Assembly (NCBI GenBank): GCA_902373515.1
Contig: CABKML010000023.1
Coordinates: 1 to 20,565, forward strand
Reading direction: 5' to 3'
DNA: 20,565 nt
From: an uncultured Eubacteriales bacterium
Lineage (GTDB): Bacteria; Bacillota; Clostridia; Saccharofermentanales; Fastidiosipilaceae
Part shown: piece after piece, positions 16,121 through 20,565 of the stretch
How the letters are laid out: every line of letters begins with the position of its first letter
How positions within the stretch are numbered: the stretch's first letter is position 1
Notes under the pieces: model-generated
Told to the model about the DNA's origin: nothing
Seen by the model: only the letters and a program-made list of their open reading frames with translations
Databases searched by the model: none
Made by a program: the position numbers and the translations under genes

Positions 16121-16138
16121 GGTAACACCTCCTGTAAT

Positions 16139-16239
16139 AAAAAAAACAGAGTCTCACGCTCTGTTCCAACAAGTTAAATCATAAAAATTCTTGTAAGAAC
16201 CTCTTCACTGAGCTTGAGGTGAGATTTAATCTACTTTTC
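16139..16239 (-). promoter_or_regulatory. infC leader with attenuator hairpin (L20-leader type)
   Basis: The roughly 120-base leader ends in a rho-independent terminator directly before the ribosome binding site: a 7-bp stem (16159-16165 with 16145-16151), loop 16152-16158, then eight T on the minus strand. Upstream the RNA can form ACCTC/GAGGT, TTCTT/AAGAA, and, as an alternative to the latter, ACAAG/CTTGT pairings. This is the layout of Bacillota infC leaders, where ribosomal protein L20 binding favours the terminator. No T-box sequence is seen. The L20 link is inferred from operon content. Confidence 0.65.
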
Positions 16240-16245
16240 TCAACT

Positions 16246-16274
16246 ATAATAAGCAATTAACGCCCTGTTGTCAA
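16246..16274 (-). promoter_or_regulatory. strong promoter of infC-rpmI-rplT
   Basis: Perfect -35 TTGACA (16269-16274), 17-bp spacer, -10 TATTAT (16246-16251) on the minus strand. It predicts transcription from about 16239, giving a leader of about 120 bases before the AUC start. Confidence 0.78.
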
Positions 16275-16307
16275 GGATAAATAAGTCTAAAATCAGAAAT
16301 TTCACAA

Positions 16308-16333
16308 TTATTGTTCGCTGTTATTGTTCGCTG
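16308..16333 (-). repeat. perfect 13-bp tandem duplication at the rsmE stop codon
   Basis: TTATTGTTCGCTG occurs twice head to tail (16308-16320, 16321-16333). It covers the last three codons and stop of rsmE, so the second copy carries a spare TAA just behind the gene, in another frame. Looks like a recent slippage event. Confidence 0.7.
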
Positions 16334-17088
16334 TCCAACATGATATAAGAAAGTAAAGCCAAGCCGGCTGTTTCCGTTCTTAAAATTCTGGCGCCTAAAT
16401 TCACTATATCGGCATTGTTGGCTGTAAAATAAGCAATTTCTGCGGGCGTAAATCCCCCTTCCGGGCCTACAACTACGGCAATCTGCTTGCGTTTCGGCGC
16501 TGTTAAAATCGATTTCTTGACAGTTTGCCAATATTTGGCCAGGCTTTGAGTCAAATCACTCTTTTCATAGGCTATCAGGCAATAATCAAATTGATATTTT
16601 TGAAATAGTTCTCGGCCGGCAATGCTTTTTTCAACTTTTACAAGTTGGCTGCGATGCGCCTGTTTGCAGGCGGCTAAGGCTATTTCATTGCGTCTTATTG
16701 TAATTTTTTCCGCTTTGTCCGCCTTATCTCTGGTAATGCTGCGTTCGCATTGCAAAGGCAAGATTTTGCTGACCCCCAATTCACAGGCTTTAGTGATAAT
16801 GAATTCCAGCTTGTCACTTTTGGGCAAGCCCTGTACGAGAATTAGTTCAAAGGGTAATTCCGCTTTTTGTTCCTGCAAAGTCAATTGTTCTACTACAACG
16901 TGCGTCGGGCGAATTTCGCTGATAAAGCCCTGATAGTTATGACCTAAGCAGGCAACTGATATCTCTTCTCCTATTTCGGCACGTAAAACGTTAATTAGAT
17001 GATGTGCCTGTTTTTCGACAATCGTGGTCATAAAAGCGCCGGGAAATTTGGAACTTTTCTCTAAACGGTCAACAAAAAAATGATGCAT
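16321..17088 (-). CDS. rsmE: 16S rRNA (uracil-1498-N3)-methyltransferase
   Basis: SAM-dependent enzyme that methylates U1498 of 16S rRNA (E. coli numbering). 255 residues, normal 240-250. PUA-like N-terminal domain (MHHFFVDRL, HHLINVLRAEIGEEISVACLG), then the knotted SPOUT domain: LVQGLPKSDKLEFIITKACELGV, LPLQCERSI, AVVVGPEGGFTPAEI and LGARILRTETAGLALLSYIM. The start overlaps the stop of the upstream duplicated Cys protein (TGATG), so the two are co-translated. The infC promoter lies directly downstream. Confidence 0.95.
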   Translation of the reverse strand: MHHFFVDRLEKSSKFPGAFMTTIVEKQAHHLINVLRAEIGEEISVACLGHNYQGFISEIRPTHVVVEQLTLQEQKAELPFELILVQGLPKSDKLEFIITKACELGVSKILPLQCERSITRDKADKAEKITIRRNEIALAACKQAHRSQLVKVEKSIAGRELFQKYQFDYCLIAYEKSDLTQSLAKYWQTVKKSILTAPKRKQIAVVVGPEGGFTPAEIAYFTANNADIVNLGARILRTETAGLALLSYIMLDSEQ

Positions 17089-17660
17089 CAGTGTTTTCTC
17101 TTACTTTCTGTTGCTTGAACGTTTTTATGCAGTTCGTCGCTGATTAATTGTTTGAGGGCGGCATAATTGTAACCCGTTTCCGCTTCCGCTTGCGCCAATT
17201 CTTCAACTTCGGCCCTATCTTGTTCCGCCAACTGAGCTTCCTGTTCGGAAACGTCGGCCAATTCATCGATTAAAGTGTAATCAAGCCCCCAGTTGTGATG
17301 GACCATTTGTCCTTCGCCGCAGCAACCGGCGGAGGCTCTTTGCCACGCTGCCAAAATTTCTTCTTCGCTTAAGTTTTTCGTTTCTTCGCACAGTTGTTTG
17401 GCCCGGGCCATCGCCTGTTTATCGGCCTCTGTGATTGGTAAGTCGGCGGCAGCACTGTTCGTATCTTGCTGTTCATCGATGTAAGTTTCGCCGTCCCACT
17501 CGGTCAAGTTTTGGCTTTTGCCTTCACCGTAGCAGCATTGGCAGGCGTTTTCCCAGCTGTGCAGCAAGTCCTGTGATTTTACTTTTTCTCCCTGTTTGAC
17601 GGCCGCTTTGACTGCCGCCATGATTGCCAAATCTTCGGCGCTAATTTCGTTGTCCACCAT
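17088..17660 (-). CDS. unrecognised protein with tandem Cys-Cys repeat
   Basis: 190 residues; I do not recognise the family. It contains two copies of a 58-residue unit, residues 6-63 and 76-133, that align without gaps with 16 identities by my count. Each has a helix (M-A-x-x-K), then L-x-x-x-x-W-x-x-A, a Cys-rich turn (CQCCYGEG, residues 40-47; SAGCCGEG, residues 110-117), and ends in x-I-D-E. The rest is acidic (Glu/Asp/Gln-rich) with a basic end SKRKH. No signal peptide or membrane helix, so cytoplasmic. The paired Cys could bind a metal. GAGGA precedes the ATG. It overlaps rsmE, so a link to ribosome maturation or simply shared transcription is possible; function is unknown. Confidence 0.78.
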   Translation of the reverse strand: MVDNEISAEDLAIMAAVKAAVKQGEKVKSQDLLHSWENACQCCYGEGKSQNLTEWDGETYIDEQQDTNSAAADLPITEADKQAMARAKQLCEETKNLSEEEILAAWQRASAGCCGEGQMVHHNWGLDYTLIDELADVSEQEAQLAEQDRAEVEELAQAEAETGYNYAALKQLISDELHKNVQATESKRKH

Positions 17661-17683
17661 ATTTTCCTCTTTCTGTCGTCTTT

Positions 17684-17692
17684 ATTATAGCA
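17684..17692 (-). promoter_or_regulatory. extended -10 promoter of the Cys-repeat protein-rsmE operon
   Basis: TGCTATAAT on the minus strand, that is TATAAT (17684-17689) with the extended TGn motif (17690-17692). No good -35 is visible, as is usual for extended -10 promoters. It lies 24 bases before the start codon. Confidence 0.55.
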
Positions 17693-18060
17693 AATATAAT
17701 TTCTGAATAATAAGGGGGCGGGGATAAGAAGCTGTAGGATGATCAAAAACCAGATTAGGAACAAGCGCCGATCGAGACAGATAAAAGAGTTGCTTAGTGC
17801 ACCTTGCCTGAAGTAGGCTTTCCTTGTTTGTAGTTATTATCGTTCTACTTGCTGAACAATCTTTACTTTCAAATATTTTTGTCGAAAAGCTCTTAAAATA
17901 AGGCTTGCTATGTTTCAAATACTAAGCAATGTATGTACAATAATGCTTAAGAAAGCATATGTGCTTTAGAAACTACAGAAAATTATCGTGTTCGGCGACG
18001 TCAACAACTAAGGCATGAAATAGATTCGCTATATTAATTGAACAAACAAATATAAATAGA
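17693..18060. other. 368-bp non-coding boundary between core and AT-rich segment
   Basis: Contains no ORF with a ribosome binding site or family resemblance; the one open frame (17685-17918, minus) is composition noise. I see no tRNA, inverted-repeat pair or integrase fragment. The base composition falls toward AT-rich past about 17950, so this may be the edge of an acquired segment, but I cannot point to an attachment site. Confidence 0.4.
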
Positions 18061-18951
18061 TTAAGAATATATCGCAATCGGTATTACAATCATTGCTGGA
18101 CCTTTTATTTTTGTTTTAAATTCTGGAAGGTTAAATTGTTCTACTTCACCTGACTTAAATCCTGCGAAAACTTCTTCTAACATTTTCTCAGACAACAAAG
18201 ATAATGTGGTTTTCCGTAAAAGATTAATACTATTTGAATCATTCTCACATATAGCAATTACTTTGCCTAAAACTTTAAAAGTACCACCCAATATTTCTGA
18301 AATATTATCATTTGACAAGTACTGTTCCTGCGTTGATAATACAATCTCACCTTGTTCACTAGACAAAATAAAGTCTATAGTACCGCTATGTTTTAACTCA
18401 TCTGAAAATAATTTTATCTGTTTAACAATCTTTTGGTTTTCCTTTTCTTGAATCTTTGATTTATTTTTATTTCCTAATTGAGTTTCTTCAGAAAATATAT
18501 CTGCTAGTTTATAAATATCAGCAAAAGCATCCAAAAATTCAATTAAAGGATTTTTTTGTAATTCTCCTTCAAGTTCGACAAAATCACCTATCGTCAACTT
18601 TCCAATATCAAAATTATTTTTTAATATTTTGTTTTTCGATATATATCCACGAAATTTAGATAATAAAGAAACATTGGTGTGAACTTTTTCCTTAGAAGTA
18701 CTATTATTATACTGAGTAGTTTTTTGGTTTGCAATATCTCCTTTAAAATCAATCTTCAAAAATTTACTAATAATCGAGTTTGCAGAAATATCAACTCCTG
18801 CTGTGTTTTTCTTAATGTTATCAATATTTTCTACAGAATTGATCTGACTAACCTTTGAAAAGCCATCATCTATAATAGCTAACATATCTATAACTATTTT
18901 TTCATTAATATATATTGGCACAATAAGTGAATCTCTATTATACTCTACCAC
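18061..18951 (-). CDS. DUF6414-like protein
   Basis: 296 residues from a GTG at 18951, which has GGAGG seven bases upstream; an ATG at 18966 precedes that ribosome binding site and is therefore less likely. The start VEYNRDSLIVPIYINEKIVIDMLAIIDDGFSKV and the middle KVHTNVSLLSKFRGYIS ... IGDFVELEGELQKNPLIEFLDAF resemble the DUF6414 family (YLD/INEK-type start, HT-x-x-SLL-x-x-LR, GDFVE-x-x-G-x-L-x-x-NP). The last third is alpha/beta (GTIDFILSSEQGEIVLST, GGTFKVLGKVIAIC) and ends in a hydrophobic strand AMIVIPIAIY. No signal peptide. Function unknown in the family to my knowledge. It follows a small Abi-alpha-like gene by 22 bp and a subtilase, all one direction. Confidence 0.55.
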   Translation of the reverse strand: MVEYNRDSLIVPIYINEKIVIDMLAIIDDGFSKVSQINSVENIDNIKKNTAGVDISANSIISKFLKIDFKGDIANQKTTQYNNSTSKEKVHTNVSLLSKFRGYISKNKILKNNFDIGKLTIGDFVELEGELQKNPLIEFLDAFADIYKLADIFSEETQLGNKNKSKIQEKENQKIVKQIKLFSDELKHSGTIDFILSSEQGEIVLSTQEQYLSNDNISEILGGTFKVLGKVIAICENDSNSINLLRKTTLSLLSEKMLEEVFAGFKSGEVEQFNLPEFKTKIKGPAMIVIPIAIYS

Positions 18952-18973
18952 TTTATTTCCTCCCATATTACAA

Positions 18974-19294
18974 CTATGCCTTATACTCTCCCGTAGCCTC
19001 TTTTATCATACCATCATGCCAATCTATCGTTTCTAATGGCATTTTGTGGTATTTGTCAAAAATTTCATACTCTCGCAATGGTATTTCTTTGCCAATTGAA
19101 ATTTTTTTTGCTTTTTTCTGCTCATATTTGTCAAAAAACTTTACAGCATTATTCCATCTGTAATAATTCAGTTTATCTAATAAAACATCTCCAATTTTTG
19201 CTAAAACTCTATTATTACTATTCTGTATCCTAAGCTTCCCTACTATACCACAACTGTTAATTTCTATTTCATATATCTTATCTTGATTCTCCAT
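18974..19294 (-). CDS. small protein resembling the start of Abi-alpha/DUF4393-type proteins
   Basis: 106 residues, start ATG 19294 with AGAGGTG upstream. The stretch VLAKIGDVLLDKLNYYRWNN ... AVKFFDKYEQKKAKK ... KEIPLREYEIFDKY resembles the N-terminal part of the DUF4393/Abi-alpha and DUF2806 families (GD-x-x-x-DK-x-x-x-x-R-x-x-NA, then a Lys-rich helix, then VPL-x-x). Those proteins are usually 200-300 residues, so this is either a short member or truncated by an early stop. The family includes phage-abortive proteins, but the resemblance is weak. The gap to the upstream subtilase is 86 bp and to the DUF6414-like gene 22 bp. Confidence 0.4.
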   Translation of the reverse strand: MENQDKIYEIEINSCGIVGKLRIQNSNNRVLAKIGDVLLDKLNYYRWNNAVKFFDKYEQKKAKKISIGKEIPLREYEIFDKYHKMPLETIDWHDGMIKEATGEYKA

Positions 19295-19380
19295 ATCTCT
19301 TCACCTCTTATACTTACTATAATTTTTATAAATATTCCATATCATTCCATTTACTGTCGATAGTGCAAAAAAAACAAATA

Positions 19381-20565
19381 CTATTCCCACTTAATTTCTT
19401 CATTAACTTTTTGGTGAATATCTACTCTATTAACAACATCGATTACATTTACTAACCAACCATTTAATGTACAACTTCTGATAAATTCATCAATTCTATT
19501 AACTCCATTCATTTCTTTGAGTGTTACAACAACACCAAACCTAACTCCTATACCATCTTGAGGAGCTAATCGGTTATTTGTCTTTACTTCCATACCCCAG
19601 TTTTTATTTCTATAAGAATCTTTTGGTATCATTCTTTTTGTAGCACTCTCTGCGATATACTTTACATTATCCCATTTTCTAAACTGTTTTCTGGCTTCAC
19701 CTTCCAAAAGATAATTTCTTTCTTCCTCTAAGGTGTCTTCTGTATTCTGTTTATCTCCCTTAATATCCTTGATTTTTTTATCATCCCCTATTCGCCCAAA
19801 ATGCAAATTCAATTCTGTATTTGTATAGTCAACACCTTGCAATCTATCACACAATGGAAAATAACACATAGTAGCCTTTGCAATATATGGGTACTTGTTA
19901 TCCTTTAGAGGCACTGGAAAATCGTAGCTATAAGTATTCCATTTTTCACTAACGTCTGATACCACAAATTTTATTTCATCATCTCTTGTTTGAATAATAT
20001 CATTTATATGAATTGGTACAACTCCATGCCCATATAAAGCAACTTCCTCAGGAGTCGGTTTTTCATCCCAACCTCTTGCAGCGTCAATAATCATGGCTTT
20101 TGCAACTTCTCTATTAAGTCCCAACACATCAATTAAATAAGATAATTTTCTCGCAATCCAAGGTGCAGCATAAGAAGTGCCAGCAACACTTGCAGCCCCT
20201 AAAGGTTCACAAACCTTAATGTACTCTTCTTCACTGCCACCATAATAACTCACATCAGGCTTTGCAAAGAAAGATAATACTAATCCTTTACGAGCATATT
20301 TAGTAGACAGACCATTCTTACTGACTGAATTTACAACTAAACTATTAACAGAATCTGCAGGAGAGCCTATTTTTACTATATCTGCACTTGGTTTATTTGT
20401 TCCTGCAATAACAAATATTACATTGTTTTCAAACTGAATTTTATCTAATGTTGCAGCTTCAGCAGAAATAAAATTATCATTAATTTCCTGATTACTACCA
20501 AGTGAAATATTCCAGACTTTTATATCTGAATTATTTATTACAATACTCTTTATTTTCTTTATTAT
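19381..20565 (-). CDS. subtilisin-like (S8) serine protease, C-terminal part (partial at right edge)
   Basis: The frame is open from the right edge to the stop at 19381 (394 residues in view); the start and the catalytic Asp and His lie beyond 20565. Visible S8 landmarks in order: KVWNISLGS; VIFVIAGTN, where the oxyanion Asn is expected (usually AAGN, here with an inserted Thr); GSPADSVNSLVVNSV; FFAKPDVSYYGG; and the serine motif AGTSYAAPW with the nucleophile at nt 20173-20175. After the catalytic domain comes a ~230-residue extension ending in FGVVVTLKEMNG ... SCTLNGWLVNVIDVVNRVDIH, not found in secreted subtilisins. Extensions of this kind are known in IetS-type proteases that pair with an AAA ATPase in the IetAS anti-phage system; the ATPase would be outside the window. 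Confidence 0.82.
   Translation of the reverse strand: MIKKIKSIVINNSDIKVWNISLGSNQEINDNFISAEAATLDKIQFENNVIFVIAGTNKPSADIVKIGSPADSVNSLVVNSVSKNGLSTKYARKGLVLSFFAKPDVSYYGGSEEEYIKVCEPLGAASVAGTSYAAPWIARKLSYLIDVLGLNREVAKAMIIDAARGWDEKPTPEEVALYGHGVVPIHINDIIQTRDDEIKFVVSDVSEKWNTYSYDFPVPLKDNKYPYIAKATMCYFPLCDRLQGVDYTNTELNLHFGRIGDDKKIKDIKGDKQNTEDTLEEERNYLLEGEARKQFRKWDNVKYIAESATKRMIPKDSYRNKNWGMEVKTNNRLAPQDGIGVRFGVVVTLKEMNGVNRIDEFIRSCTLNGWLVNVIDVVNRVDIHQKVNEEIKWE

Noticed and set aside
16139..16239. T-box leader upstream of infC
   Set aside because: The conserved T-box sequence and specifier stem are not seen; the operon content fits an L20 leader instead.
17685..17918. 77-residue minus-strand ORF
   Set aside because: No ribosome binding site and no family-like pattern; it overlaps the promoter of the Cys-repeat gene.
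18951..18966. ATG at 18966 for the DUF6414-like gene
   Set aside because: The ribosome binding site GGAGG lies downstream of this ATG and points to the GTG at 18951.

Overview
The window looks like a low-GC Bacillota (Clostridia-type) chromosome. The reasons are the strong GGAGG-type ribosome binding sites, a Flp1-like/DUF6382-type Tad pilus cluster, the order upp-atpBEF..., and an attenuated infC-rpmI-rplT operon. I cannot name the genus from sequence alone.

Layout. (1) Positions 1-3381, plus strand: the end of a Tad (type IVb pilus) secretion cluster. It holds a long inner-membrane protein that looks like TadB and TadC joined, a small Flp1-like pilin, a DUF6382-like protein and a protein ending like an FHA domain. 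(2) 3409-9969, minus strand: the F1Fo ATP synthase operon atpB-atpE-atpF-[delta/alpha]-atpG-atpD-atpC. It ends in a perfect 11-bp hairpin. (3) 10006-13948: upp with its own terminator, a 590-bp non-coding stretch, hflX, a thioredoxin-fold lipoprotein without the redox cysteines, and a divergent apt. (4) 13969-17660: a TrmH-family RNA methyltransferase, the infC-rpmI-rplT operon with leader attenuator and an AUC start codon, rsmE, and an unrecognised duplicated Cys-Cys protein. (5) 17700-20565: a visibly more AT-rich accessory segment. It holds a DUF6414-like protein, a small protein resembling the start of Abi-alpha/DUF4393-type proteins, and the C-terminal part of a subtilisin-like (S8) protease that runs off the right edge.

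Main discovery. There is no stand-alone delta subunit (atpH). The first ~75 residues of the alpha-subunit ORF are instead a clear match to the C-terminal domain of delta, the part that holds the b stalk. It is joined by a ~95-residue linker to a complete alpha subunit. The delta N-terminal domain, which normally sits on alpha, is missing, and atpF overlaps the fusion ORF so there is no room for it. With three alpha per F1, this predicts up to three delta-like domains per enzyme and a rebuilt peripheral stalk. The alpha C-terminus also carries an Ala/Thr/Glu repeat tail, and the b subunit is longer than usual.

Other notable points are the protease/Abi-like/DUF6414 group as a possible defence locus, and several intergenic arrays of short degenerate repeats unlike one another (13969-14022, 13108-13216, 11195-11245).
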